A stretch of DNA of 64,000 nt from positions 1,226,123-1,290,122 of the forward strand of contig JH720301.1 in the NCBI GenBank assembly GCA_000231825.2. Reading direction: 5' to 3'. The notes under the pieces were generated by a model. That model saw only the letters and a program-made list of their open reading frames with translations, was not told the DNA's origin and ran no database searches. Positions 24,642 to 38,052 of the stretch are shown here, in pieces. Numbering within the stretch: position 1 is the first letter of the stretch; each line of letters starts with the position of its first letter. The stretch comes from Tetrahymena elliotti 4EA (taxonomy: Eukaryota; Ciliophora; Oligohymenophorea; Hymenostomatida; Tetrahymenidae). Both the position numbers and the translations under genes were made by a program.

Positions 24642-27044
24642 TCAAGCATTTGTATTCAAAGTCTTATCTTCTTTTGAAAATATTGGTAATTTATTTATTT
24701 TTCCTTCTAATTCAAAATGTTATTTAATAGAACTAGTTGGGGAATCTATTTGCTAAGAGATAGATAATATAGATTAAGATTATTTATCAATTGATTTATT
24801 TTATTTTAATTAACTCTATTACTCAGTCTCATTGTAGACATTTAGTAAATTAGAAATTAATGGTAACTCACTTTTACCAGATGAACTTTTTTTAAGTTAT
24901 AATTAAGATATTGTATTTTTTATTGGAAAACTTTACTAAAGGAAATTTAAGAAGTTAGGCTAATCAGACATGTTTTCACTATTAATATCTACGCAACAAC
25001 TACTTTCAATATACTAACTTGTTTCTATTTTTTTAAAAGCCTTAGATTAATTATCAAAGTTATATTTTCTATTATATTTTGGTGTAGAAATCAAAAACTG
25101 TTGCACTTAAAAAACTTTTTACTTATTTAACATATTTATTAACTTCATATCAATTTATGTAAGATGTTCTTTATTTACTATGCTATTCAAGGCTTTTTCA
25201 ACCTCATTTTTTATTTATGACTCAGATTATTATTTTTTTTTATAGTAAATTGAGTTCTTTTCAATCTAAATCACAGATGATGCTTGCTTGGAGTCAATAC
25301 TCTCATCCTTTTTTTCACACAAATTTATTGTTGGCTTTGGGAGAAATTATAATAATTTTATTTGATCTTCATCAAACAACAATTACTTTATTTTTTCAAA
25401 TTCTAATTAAAATCGGATAAGTTGAATAATATCCAAATGGTAGTGGACTTGAGACACAGTTTTTTCTATTGATTTTTTTAGTTTTTTAAATCCTCCCCAA
25501 GGCCACAAATAATATCTTAAGTACTAATACCAACTCTACTTTATATTTGCTTCATCTTACGAGTTTGGTTTATTTTCCTCCCCATTTGATTCACCAAGGC
25601 TAAATTAATTATTTAAAATTCTAACCTTTTTAGTTTAGCTTTCTTATTGTTGGGTTTAAAGGCTATTACAAATTTACGGTGCTAAATCTTTTTAATTAGA
25701 ATGGTTTGTTTACTAAACTTCTCCACTATTCACTGCTTTTTCTTAATTTTAGGTTTTTAGCTTATCTTAAGTGTTGGTCTTGTCATTGTCTTTTACTTTT
25801 TTATTTTTATAGAGGTATTATAGCTATTTAGAATCTTAAATTTTCCCTTTACTTTCTTTCTACTTTTTCTTTTTTTGGGGTGAATCTTTGTTAAGCTAAA
25901 AATTGAATAGATCATTCATTAATTTTTCATTTAGCATTAGTCTATTCACTGGAAAACAAATAATCCAGCCAACCATAACCAGAGCTTTGGAAATACCGCC
26001 CATTTCTGCAAGTAATGTGTCAAACTTTTTGTAATTTCTCTGGATACTTGTCTATTTTTATTTCTCATTTCTTAATTGTATGCAAAAGATGTATGAGTTT
26101 TCATCAAAAATAACCTTTTAAATTATATTAAATGTGTAAGTCATAACTTCTTTTGAGATCAAATAAGAAAATTAAATAAAATCCAATCATAATTTTTTTA
26201 TTACCTATTCTTCTTAATAACTAAATACTGTAGCTCTCTATATTTTTACGTCGGTGAAAAAGAACCCTTCATTATTATGGACATATATATTTCTGTAAAA
26301 GACATATGCGTCTTTTGCTACTGTAGGAGAAATATTCCAAAAAACGTCACGTCCTATCTTTTCAAAAGCTTCATATTTTTTAGAATTGATAATGATATCA
26401 GTAGAATAAAAAGCAACATATGCATGGGTCAATATTTGATTTATTTCATCAGGTTATTTACAGTAGGGCTTATTTGTGCACTTTTTAAATTAAATTGTTA
26501 TTATCCCTGATTCATTTTGGTCATAGTTTCCTTCTATAAATAATTCTTAGTTTTGATCATCTAAGCAATACATATTATTAATACCTGGAAGCTTCTAAAA
26601 ATATTCTTATGTTTCTGGCATCGTAAAGCTAGAATTTGTACATGGTTTCATTGGAACATCTATCCACTTATATTATTATTCATATAAATTAGTTCTTAGG
26701 TTTAAAACTCTTTTCATAATTTGCTACTATACTACTATTTCATAGACACTCTCATCTATGAAATGAGAGTAATTTCCACCATATTAAACTCCTACGCAAA
26801 AGTTGTAAGTATCTTTTTTCATGTCAAATCTCTCTGGATCAGGACTATATTCCTCAGAATAAATCACAACAGGATTTTTCTTATCAACCATGTCTTTCAC
26901 ATTGAAGATCATTTGCATACTTAAAATAAATATTACAATTATTGTTACAATTCCACCAAATTTCGTTTGGAAAAACTATTCTTTATTGTATCTCAAGCTG
27001 AGTCCAACTCCATAAATATCTAATTTAGATAACATTCCAATCAT
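24642..27044 (-). CDS. Tandem-array membrane protein B, two membrane segments
   Basis: 770 residues in two exons (26205-27044, 24642-26114) with a 90-bp phase-0 intron at the same place as in the other copies. It begins MIGMLSKLDIYGVGL, has a hydrophobic segment at about residues 28-48, then the ectodomain with YSHFIDES, MYCL, CTNKPYC and DAYVFYRNIY. After the intron, YKKFDTLLAEMGGISKA precedes the second hydrophobic segment at about 316-339. The cytoplasmic tail is Lys/Gln/Asn-rich with YYLWPWG, then FEKIKQLLF and FLPKP. It pairs best with copy A in the ectodomain (LDIYGVG start; FIDES). Function unknown; probably a membrane receptor, channel subunit or trafficking factor, which sequence alone cannot resolve. 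Confidence 0.8.
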
Positions 27045-28173
27045 TACTTTTTTAGTTATTAAATATTTTTTTTGTTTGATTTAATTAATGTTTATTAATT
27101 TCTAACAACTTCGTTGAAAATTAATATTATTTCTACTATGTAACTTAGTTTAGTTTTTGTTCTGCTTATTTAGTGATTTATTTTTTTTACATTTCCACTT
27201 AAATTAAAAAATAAAATGAAATTATAAATCATCAGTAACTTTAATGTTGTAATTTTCATCTTCAAAATTTTTTATCCTAAAAAAGTTAACCTAACTAATA
27301 CTTAATTTGCTTTTAAAAATGCATTCATTAATATCTAAGAATTATAAATAAGTTATTTCATAAATTAAACCTAATTTAAAAATTATTATTTTTTTGTTTT
27401 AAATATTTTCTCTAATATAAATTAAAAAGAATTACTATAGAATTCTTAACCGTATTTCCATACCTCATAAAAGATATATTTATTAGGAATAGGATAACAG
27501 AAAAAATAATTAACAAATTTAACATGCTAAATTAAATTAAATATCTTTAAATTTTAAAGTTTTTTAAAAAATAAAAAGTTTGTGTTTAGTTAAAATTAAC
27601 ATATTATCCAATAATTCCTCTGATTTTAACTTTTTAAAATCAAGATAGGTTTTCAACCTTGCATTTAAAAAAATATTAAAAAGAAATATAATAAAAACTA
27701 TCAAAATGATTAAAATACACTCAACAAAAAATATATTCAAGTAATAGATACTTCTATTTAAATTTATATCAACAAAATTACATTTAAAAAAATTGAAAAT
27801 CCACTAAAATGCATATATTTATATAAATACAATATATCCTTAATAACACTTTAGTGTAAATATTAAAGTTTTTTGGTTTAAAAAACTCCTATTTCAATTG
27901 ATTGCTTACCTATTATTTTAATAAAGAAAAGTGAAAATCTAATCATATCAATTCCACATTTTTTTTTTGGACTTCTTAAATAAAAGCATAAAAAAATATT
28001 TACAGTATTTATAATTTTAACACAAGTGATTGTTACATTTTAACTAAATAAATATTTAAGATTTACTTTTGATTATTCAAACATAGAAATAAGTAAATTT
28101 GAATTGAATTAATAGATCAAGATTAAAAATAAGGAGATTAATGAATTTACAAAATAAAAGAAATATTATATTC
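27045..28173. other. Noncoding gap in the membrane-protein array
   Basis: About 1.1 kb of A/T-rich DNA between copies B and C, presumably carrying the promoter of B and the 3' end of C. No gene seen. Confidence 0.55.
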
Positions 28174-31100
28174 TCAAGGATTATTGATATTATCATGTTA
28201 ATTTTATTTGAAATTTTTAACTTCTATTGCAGGTAGACTTTAAATTTCTTATGATTCTATATCACTTAGGATTTATTTGGAGAAAGAACTTTCTTAAGAA
28301 TCATTTCTTTATATTTCTTAATTAGGATTAAAAATAGATAAGATTTTTCTTTGTTAGCTATCTTTACTCACGATATTATTAAAATCTTATACATTAAAGC
28401 TATATATGTTATCTTGATAGAATTGTCTTTGTTCATTAATTACACATGAATTTACTTCCTCTAAATTTATTTATTATTGAAGGTATTCTGCATTATTTTG
28501 GATGTTATCTAAAATGGAATCATCAAGCATTTCCAATATTTTCTTATCAATTTCGCTTAATTTTTCTTATTTAATTATATTTTATAAAGCTTAGAAGGCA
28601 TCTTTGGCTCTCTGTTATTCATCTATATTTTAGTTACTAAGCATATTAACTTTATGCTACTTTTATTCTTATTTTGTCTTCATATAAGATTTAACAAGCT
28701 CTTTTTCCTAAGTTTTTTCTTGATCTATTTCATCCACATCAATCAAGGGTTTTGGAAAGAACTAAACAAGCTTTATTTGATCTTTATTAAGCAAAATTTA
28801 TTTAACTTTTTCAAATTCGAGCAATTTTTTGACAATATAAATAATATCAAGATGCTAGTAAATCTTTTCAACAGAATAATCTATTTGCTTTTTCTTTTTT
28901 GCATCAGCTCCAAAAGGCCAAAGATAATATTTAATATAATCAGACCAGCCCAATTACAAATTTTAATTTTAACTATTTGAATTGTCATCTTAGTTATATT
29001 TTTCATCAAAATTATTAAGTTAATCTTACTATTATTTAGGAGTATTGTTATCAGCTATCTGATTACATACATTTAACTACTATTTTTATTCTTAAATTTT
29101 AACTGGAATTTCTTTTTCAGTTGAGGGAGTCATTTCAATCTATGAAGCAGGAATTTTTTTTTCAGTTTAAAGAGCAGTTTCCATTGATTAAGAAGGAGTT
29201 TATTTCATTTTTTTTGTTATTTTAATAATATTAAATAAATTAAACTCATTTGCATTTGCTAAAAAGCGATTCTAACTAGTTAATATTTAGGCATTACTTT
29301 AGATATTATTGCTGCAATCTTTTATCAATTCTTAGGGCTCTGTGTTTATTAAGACTTTACTTTTAACTGTTTCTGTCAGATCTTTATTCTTTACAAATGC
29401 TGATTAATTTTATTATATTAATTCTTTTTTACTGATTTTATCATTTATTGTTACTCTGAGATTTTGTTAAGAAGAAAATGTATTTTTAGTTGCCTAATAA
29501 TTTTACCTTGGAGTTGTTAATTAATTCTCTTTACTTTAAATCTATCGATTACTTTAAATATCTTTTTAAAAGTAAATATATGAATTTTGTAAATTTTATT
29601 ATTCCATTTTTTTATTAATTTCCTCTTTTTAAGCTTCAATAATTTCAACAAATGTCTTTCCAACAGGTTTAGGTTTTGATTTATCTATTTTTTACTTTTC
29701 TATTTAAGGACTAGAGTATTTAAATAAGGTATTTGAAAGCTTGTTATATAGCTGAAGCTAATTCACAGGAATACAAATAATAAATCCTATCATAACTAAG
29801 GCCTTAGCGATTCCACCTATTTCAGCTAGAATACTATCTAATTTTTTGTATTTTCTATGATAAATAGTCTCTTTTGCCTTTTCAAATCTGATCTACAACT
29901 TAAAAAAGTATTATGATTCACCAAAGATAAGCTTTTTTAAATTATAAAAAGTATTATTAATTAAATCAATATTCTAAGGATGTATGATCATGGTTTAAAT
30001 ATTTTATCTTTAATTAATGCTCTATTCTATTAGCAATGAAAATTTTAACTTTTCATAATATCTTACAATTGAATGTATGAAATTAAGAGCATGATAAGTT
30101 GACTTTTAGTTTTAGAAATGAAAAAGTTAAATTTGAATTTTAGTTCTAGTAAATTTTAAAGTTTTTTTGATTTTCTAAGAAAAATAAATTTGTCTTGATA
30201 ATGAATTAGATGTTGGTCAAAAGTTCAAATCAGTCCAAACTCACAATTTTATTCAAATCGAAAATAAAAAGAAAAAAATTATACAGTTAGAAGAAATTTT
30301 CAACTAGTATTTATTAGTAAAATTCAATAATAGTAGTAAAAAAATACTTGTTCATCTTTATAACTAAGCGCAGGCTTTCTTTGAATATCTAATTCTTCAA
30401 AAACTATTCCATTATCAGATTAAATGTATATATTTCTATAATAAAGGTAAGCATCCTTTGGATAAATAGGATTTGTACTCCAATACATATCTCTTGATAT
30501 GATAGAAAATGGATCAAAATTTTTAGGATTTACTATCTAATCTTTTGTATAGTGAGCAACAAATGAGTTTGTTAGTATTTCTTTAATCTCACTTTCATCC
30601 CTACAGTTTGGTTTTCCTGAACACATTTTAAATTATAATTCAATTAGACCATATGAATCTTAATCAAAATTTCCTTCCATAAATAATTCTTGGCTATCGT
30701 AATCTAGGCAATACATATTTTCTAGTCCAACTAGTGTGTTAAAATATTCTATCGATTCTTTTACTCCAAAATCTTTAGATGAGCAAGGATGAATTTATAT
30801 AGGAAGATTATTCCAATCTTAGTAATAATCTCCCGTAGATTCATTATACTTTTTTTTCATTGTAACTTGAATAGCTGAAACTGTATAGATAGATTCGTCA
30901 ATAAAATGAGAGAAATTACGAGGAAATTAAGCACCAAAAGCAAAATTAAATGTATCTCTTGTAATATTATACCTAGCAGGGCTTGCAACATATTGTTCAG
31001 CAAATATAACATCGGGATTAGTTTTATTAATAACTTCCTTCCCAACTAAAAAAATTTATATGCCAAGCAAACCTGAGATAATGAGAGTAATAGCAACACC

Positions 31101-31181
31101 AAAGCCAGTTTAATACTCATCTTTATTCATGTAACGCAAATTTATTCCTATTCCAAAGATATCTAAAAATAGCAAGTTCAT
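28174..31181 (-). CDS. Tandem-array membrane protein C, two membrane segments
   Basis: 863 residues in two exons (30348-31181, 28174-29931); the phase-0 intron is 416 bp, the longest of the four copies. It starts MNLLFLDIFGIGINLRY, with a hydrophobic segment at about residues 27-47, ectodomain FSHFIDES, MYCLDYDSQE, CSGKPNC and DAYLYYRNIY. After the intron, YKKLDSILAEIGGIAKA leads into a second hydrophobic segment at about 315-336. The tail is longer than in A and B, Q/K/S-rich, and carries SDYIKYYLWPFG, then LEFEKVKQILL and FFPKP. Copy D is clearly the closest relative, with near-identical stretches on both sides of the intron. Function unknown. Confidence 0.82.
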
Positions 31182-32428
31182 CTTTAATTAACCAAATTTT
31201 GTGTACTCATTTTTTAATTAATCTTTTCTTTTTTAGACTTTTTTATTTTTTATCTTAATTGCTCAAAAACTCTTCTAAATTTTCTGATTGTTTTGCTGAT
31301 CAATTTATTCCAAAAAGCTTGAACTAAAGCTTCTTAAGATTACTGCAAATTCTTTTTTGAAATTTACATAAAAAATTCATAATATTTATAATTCGAACAA
31401 ACATTTTTGTCAAATAAATTATTCATTTTTTTTAGAGAGTAAGAAATAAAAATCCTAGGTTAGTCAGTGCTTATTTATATATTTTCTTTTCTCTAAATAT
31501 AATTTAAGTTTAGAATGCTTATATTATATTAATAAATTTTTTTGGTAGAAATCGAAAATAATATGATATAATTTTCCTTGAGAAGATTGGAAAAAGCTTA
31601 CCAATCATTGATGATTATTTTTGGATATAGAAATAGCTTGCTTTTTGCTTATAGAGATTATTGAAATATTAATTAATTTTAGTAACACTTCAATTTAAAT
31701 TTAGGAATTTAATAGGTAAATTCAATCTTCTATAATTAATTTAGATTTGAATTTTACTTTGAATTCGTGATAAAAATACAAATATTAAGAGTCACTAGTT
31801 TTGAATAATAATCTTATTAGTCTTCAGTAATTGTAAACTATAACATCAAATATTTTTTTATCTGTCAATTAGATACTAATAAAATAACAATTTTAAATAA
31901 TAATTAGGTTTATTTCAACTCAAAGTAACAACTCTCATTTTTCATCATTTTAAGCATTTTACTTCACAAAAACTTACTCTCTTGTATGTAGAAAAATAAC
32001 TACTTTTTAAAAAACCAAATTTAATTTAATTATTTAAAATATTTTACTATACACATAAAAATTGTTTCTCTGTAACAAAATTTTTTCTCAGAAAAATATT
32101 TTTTTAGAATAGGTATCTATCATACCTTGAATATATTATTTTTGTTTTTATTAGAATTTTTGGTGAAATTATTTTTTAAAATGTAATATAAATCTATCAA
32201 AATCATTAATAAATAAAAGTCAAATCAATGTTTGTAAGAAGAGTTTGTTTGTTAAGATCAACAATAAATTAAGAACATAAAATAAATTAGTAATCTATTC
32301 CTCCTTTACTTTTTCATAAATTCCTCCAAAATATATTTATTCATACATATTATTTTTATATAAATTCACTTAAATTACAGATTAATTCTTTTCCTAATTT
32401 TATTTCGAAAAAAGTATTTTGTAAAATC
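31182..32428. other. Noncoding gap upstream of copy C
   Basis: About 1.2 kb of AT-rich DNA between copy C and the small frameshifted gene. Nothing recognisable. Confidence 0.5.
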
Positions 32429-32945
32429 TCAATAAACAGATGAAGGTTTTCCTTTTAGGTATTCAAAATATAAAATTTCTTTTTTATCTTGTAATAGTTG
32501 TTTTATAGTATTAGCAATATATCTTGAAATCTAGCAATGTTTGAAGCTAAATCCATATTAATTTATTTATACATATAGGGGTTCCAGTGATTCTGTAACA
32601 TCCAGCATAAATGATTTTTTTTTAAGAATAGTAAAAAAGAAAACATTTAAATATTATAAATATCCATAATTGATATATATTTCTTTATACAGTTTATCGC
32701 ATTTGATCTCCTTCACTTTCTATAATACTGGAGATTCTTGAAGTTAATAAATTTTTAAAAAAGTTATTATTTTTGAATTATTTTTAGTTACTTCTTTTTC
32801 AAAAATAGTGAAATAGTGGTATCTAAACTCTATATTTTTATTCACATATTGCTTTACTTTTTTTTAAATTTGGATTTTCAAAAAGTAGATGGACTATATG
32901 AACTATATTTACAATGGTAAAAGGTATTGATTGATATTTATTCAT
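32429..32945 (-). pseudogene. Small gene of unknown function with an apparent frameshift
   Basis: Two overlapping frames read like one protein of about 170 residues. From the ATG at 32945 the first frame gives MNKYQSIPF...HLLFENPNLKK. At the 8-T run (8 A on the coding strand) at 32858-32865 the coding-like sequence moves to the next frame and goes on as KQYVNKNIEFRYHYF... to FEYLKGKPSSVY and a TGA at 32429. One A fewer would make the frame continuous, so this is either a decayed gene, a base-call error in the homopolymer, or a gene with an unusual short intron (28 bp) there. I do not recognise the protein; it has no membrane segment and ends in a well-mixed, globular-looking sequence. It sits between copies C and D of the membrane array and is unrelated to them. 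Confidence 0.45.
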
Positions 32946-33135
32946 AATAACATGCAAAGTTTGTATTAAGTTAAATTTAATATTATTTAAAATAAACATT
33001 TATTACAAAAATAAAATAATTTTTTATTTTAAAGATATAAATTTGTTAATTTATGATTTAGTAGTAATTAGCATAAAAATAGATAGATAAATAAATAAAT
33101 TAATGAGCTTTGTATTTCAGTTTCTTGAATTTGAT

Positions 33136-35752
33136 TCAAATCTTTTTCATAGAATTTTATTTAACTTATTATAAATTCATACATTTTAATTAGGGCATTT
33201 AATTGATTTGTTAAGATTCTCCCTCAATTGGCATTTATTTGTGTAAAGAACTGTCGTCTTAAGAGTTACTATCACTTTCAATACTAATTTTCTATTCTTT
33301 TTGCATTTTTTTAGATTAAGCATCTATGCTAGCTAATTGATTGGAGTCTTAATTATTAAAACTTTGTATATTATTTTAGTAAATTTTTCTGTTTTCATTC
33401 ACTTCATAAGAATTTGCATTATCAAATTCTTCCTATTGTTATAGAAATTCAGCATTATCATGAATGTTATCTAAAATTGATTCATCAAGCATTTCTAATA
33501 TTTTTTTATCTATTTCACTTAATTTATCTTTTTTTACAATATTTTACAAAGCTTCATATGCTTCTTTAGCTCTTGATTACTCATCTTTATTTTAGCTTTA
33601 GAGCATATTAATTGATTATCTTTTTTATTTATTCTTCTTTTATGTGTTAGCAGATTTAACTGGATCTTTTAATTGGATTCTTTCTTGGTCTATTTAATCC
33701 ACATCTATTAGAGGTTTTTAGAAAAATTATATTAAAGTTCTTTAATCATCATTAAGAAGTACTTATTTTACTCTTTCAAATTCTAACAATTTCTTAGCTA
33801 TATAAATAATATCAAGGTGTTAATAAATCTTTTCTACTGAATAATCAATTTATTTTCTCTTTTTTGAATAACTACCAAAAGGCCAAAGATAATATTTAAT
33901 ATAATCAGACCACTTCAATTCAAGCTTTTAATTTTATTCATTTTATATCCCATTTTGATTTAATAATTCCTTAAACTTAGCAACGCTTTTTGATCTCTAG
34001 AATTTAGAGCTATTTACTTTCATATTCTTTTTCTCTGTTGCTTACTGTTAAATATTTTAAGGATATTTTTCTTTCTCTGTATTATATTGTTAAATTTCAA
34101 TTTACTAAGCTGATTTTAATTTCATTTGTTTTGTTATTTTAATTACACTAAATAAGTTAAATTCACTTTTTGTTGGTTTTTGATTAAAACTATTTAACAT
34201 TTATACATTATTACTCTATTCCTTTACTAATTCCTAGGGTTATGTATTTAGCTATTTTTTTCCTTTTCCACTCTAAGTTGTGTCTCTATGAGTCATAATT
34301 AATGGCTAATTTTATTTTTAAAATAGTTCTTTCTTAAAATGTTTATCTGTCTCTGATTAGCCTCTCAAATTTTGTTAAGATGTTATTTCATTTTTTGATA
34401 AGAAAAGATAATTCGGAGTTAACATTTGAGAGTCCTAACTACAATTTTACTCTTTATCATCTAATTATCTTTATGAATTAATTTAATAGTCAAACTAAAT
34501 TTTTTAATCAATTTGTTTGTTAATTTGCTTTTTTTGGTCCTCAATTATTTAAACAAATGTTTTTCCTGTGCTCTTTAAATTTTCTTTATCTGCTAAAATA
34601 CTTTCAGTTGGTCCATTCTAGTATTTAAATAAAGAATTCGATAATCTATTATAAAGTTAAAGTTGATTAACAGGCACACAGATACAGAAACCAATCATAA
34701 CTAATGCTTTAGCGATTCCACCTATTTCAGCTAGAATACTGTCTAATTTTTTGTATTTTCTATGATAGATAGACTCTTTAGCCTTTTCAAATCTGATAAA
34801 CATTGCAAAATAATAATCTGCCTCCCCAAAAATAATCTTTTTAAGAAAAAAATAAATTAATCATAAAAAAATAACAAAATTTGAATTGCTTATTTATTTA
34901 AATTAATTAAAAATCTACTTATTCTTAAACAAAACTCAGAGAAGGTTTTCTCGTAGTCTCTATTTCTTCAAAAATTATGGCATTATCTGTTTAAAAGTAT
35001 ATATTTCTATAATAGAGATATGCATCTTTTGGATAAATAGGATTAGTGTTCCAGTACATATCTCTTGATATTGTTTAAAATGGATCCTTATTTTTAGGGT
35101 CTACAATAATGTCATTTGTGTAGTGAGCAACAAAAGAGTTTGTCAGTATTTCTTTTATTTCTTCTGGTTTTCTGCAGTTCGGTTTTCCCGTACACATTCT
35201 AAACTTTATTTATATAACTCCAAACGAATCCTGATCGAAATTTCCCTCAATAAATAAATCTTAGCTGTCATAGTCAAGACAATACATATCTTCTATTCCT
35301 GCCAAGGTATTAAAATAATCAATTGATTCTTTTACTTCAAAATCTTTAGGAGTGCATCTATGAATTCCTACAGGAAGTGTTTTCCATTCCTAATAGTATT
35401 CACCACTTGATTGATTAAATTTTTTCACCATTTAACGCTACTCAGCTGTTACTGTATAAATAGATTCATCTATAAACTATGAGAAATTCCCAGGGAATTA
35501 AGCACCAAATGCAAAATTAAAATTTTATCTTGTAATATTGAATCTTGCAGGACTAGATACGTATCTCTCTGCAAATATAACATCAGGGTTAGTTTTGTTA
35601 ATAACTTCTTTTCCAACTAAAAATATTTATACTCCTAAAAAAGATGCTATAAGAAGAGTAATAGTAACACCAAAGCTTGTTTGATATTCATCCTTATTCA
35701 TATAACGCAAACCTATGCCTATTCCAAATATATCTAGAAATAGTAAACTCAT
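33136..35752 (-). CDS. Tandem-array membrane protein D, two membrane segments
   Basis: 844 residues in two exons (34919-35752, 33136-34836) with an 82-bp phase-0 intron after codon 278, exactly as in copy C. It starts MSLLFLDIFGIGIGLRY; the ectodomain shows FSQFIDES, MYCLDYDSQD, CTGKPNC and DAYLYYRNIY. YKKLDSILAEIGGIAKA precedes the second hydrophobic segment. The tail contains SDYIKYYLWPFG, LEFERVKQVLL and FFQKP (the proline of FPKP changed to Gln). It is the most recent duplicate partner of C by eye. In the FSHFIDES motif the histidine has become glutamine (FSQ). Function unknown. Confidence 0.82.
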
Positions 35753-38052
35753 TTTGATTTATCTTAACAAATATTATTTGTTTATCTGTTTGTTGGTTGC
35801 CTTTTTTATTTTTTTTTATCAAATAATTATTACTATATTCAATCAAATAATTATTTTGAATATAGTAATTATTAGATTGATTTGAGAAGTAAACTAAATT
35901 ATTTCTAGCAAATTTTCAATAAATTATTGCTTTTTTTTTCTCAATTATCAATTGATATATTATTTTTGAATCATTTATTTTCAATTTTATATAATTAATC
36001 TTGCAATTGAGGATAGTAATCATTACAAAAAAAAAATTCAATCTTTATTTTTCTTTAATAATTCGATTAAAAATTAGAAGTATCATTATGAATAAATGTG
36101 TAACACTAAATATTCTTTTAATAATAGTTGTTAAAAAGGAATTAGATTTATGAAAATACATATTGAAAATATGAATATTATTCTCATTTTCTAATAAAAT
36201 AAATATTAGAATTATAATAGTTCCTCTTAGGTAAGGCCTACTTAACAGAAAATACATTTTTCTTACTTCCTTAAAATTTTAATTCAGTAATAATCATACC
36301 TTAATTAATTAACTAACCTATTTTCTTATCTTATAAGATAAGAGTGCATTCATAAATATAAATGATTACTTTAGTAAATTATGTGCTTACTTATTAGAAT
36401 TAATATTGCATAATACTAGTTATTAGCTATATATTTGAATAAGTAATGGTTTATTTTTTTAATAAATTTTGTTAAAAAAATTATTTACCTTATAGGTTAA
36501 ATTTATTTGTACTTAAAATATGCGCTTGAATTTTATTTTGTATTTTTTTACGATTTAGATTTTAAGATTTTAAGATCTGTTCAAGCTAAATCTGGTTTTA
36601 TTACTGTTTAATTTTTAGAATAAATAAACAATTTCCATATAATCTACAACATAAAAATTAAATAAAAGAAATAAAAAGTAAATGCTGTCTATTTTTTTGA
36701 ATATTTCTAATTTAAGTATTTCAGAATTTAATATAGAATTTTTTTTGAATTTTTAAAGTTTATTTAATAATTATCTATTTTTTCATACAAACAGAACAAA
36801 GTACTTCTTTGTTTTCATACCAATAAAATACTAAAATATCTAATTTACTCATTTTATTTTTTTAATATTTGGCTTAAGTTATTAAGTAGTATAATTTTAA
36901 ATCCAAAAACTTATTCATCTTTGTCTTTTATTAAAAAAAATTATTTTTTTTACGAATCTAATATCTTGTTTAAAGAAAAAAGTACCATTCCATTAATTAA
37001 ATTTAAAGATATTTTTCTAATTATTATTAATGTATTCTTCTAAACTATCGCAGATTATTGCTTCAAATGAATTTCTAATTTCAAAAAGAAAGCCAAAAAG
37101 CCTAGATTTAAGTTATTTCAAAAAAATAAAATAAATAAAATTTGTTACAAAAATCTTAACATTTTAATCAAGTCTAAAGCTTGAAAAATTGTAATGAGAA
37201 AGAGTTATTTTTTAATTTTTATGTAATACTTTTTTATCTCAATAAAAAGTTTAAGAATCTTCCATAAAAGAAATATGAAGAATATCTATTTTCGTTTGAA
37301 TGGACTAGATGCTTTGATTTTACTTATTTTGTTGCTAATCGAAAAAATAATAACAGTATTGTTAGTTGTTTAACTTCTTTCATTAGAAAGTGAAAAATTT
37401 TTTATCAAAAAATTGATATTTATTTTTGTCTATTCAAAAACTCAAAAATTTTATTTATCATTACTAATTAATAAAGTTTACCATCATTCACAAACTAAAT
37501 TAGAAATATAGAAAGATAAATAAAAAAGTAGTATTAATTTTACGCTTAACAAATATTTACACCCTTACTTTACATAAATCTGTAAAAATAATCTATCTCT
37601 CCTTAAATAAAATCAATGCTTTCATTTTTTGTGATTATTTTATTACAAAAATAATATCAAAATAGTGAGATAAAAAAATATAGATACTACATTAAACATT
37701 TGTGCCAATTGTTATTTTTAAAGACCACCACTTTAATTAAATTGAAACATAATAAATTACATAATATGAACTGTCAAATATTTAAAATGAAAACATATAA
37801 AATACTAGATGTTTGAAAGTAGAAAATAATGTTTGATTGTTAATTAATGAATTGTTTTACAGTATTTAAATATATTAGAAAATAATATATTAGTAAGGAT
37901 GAGATATATTCTTGAAAGTGATTTTACTATTAAATGCTTTTATGTTAAGTATAAGGTTTTTTTAATTTATTGATAAAATAGAAATAAAGTCTAAATATTT
38001 TAGTTGTTTAATTTTTTAAATATGTTCGGGTAATTTAATTTGTAAAATAATT
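35753..38052. other. Long noncoding gap
   Basis: About 2.3 kb of A/T-rich DNA. It contains an inverted repeat at 35824-35874 (listed separately) and an open frame on the plus strand at 37275-37634 of about 119 codons, which lacks coding character. I call no gene. Confidence 0.5.
35824..35874. repeat. Inverted repeat, 19-bp arms
   Basis: Left arm at 35824-35842 (TAATTATTACTATATTCAA) and right arm at 35856-35874 are near-perfect reverse complements around a 13-nt spacer. It lies about 70 bp upstream of copy D's start codon, so it could act in its promoter or be a hairpin; pure A/T content makes chance more likely than usual. Confidence 0.6.

Noticed and set aside
21443..35752. Assignment of the four array proteins to ERGIC/Erv or P2X families
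   Set aside because: Only the two-segment layout is similar; none of the diagnostic motifs of those families could be seen.
37275..37634. Plus-strand open frame of about 119 codons under the ciliate code
   Set aside because: With one stop codon and this base composition such a run is expected by chance; it lacks TAA/TAG enrichment, domain patterns and the higher G content of real exons.
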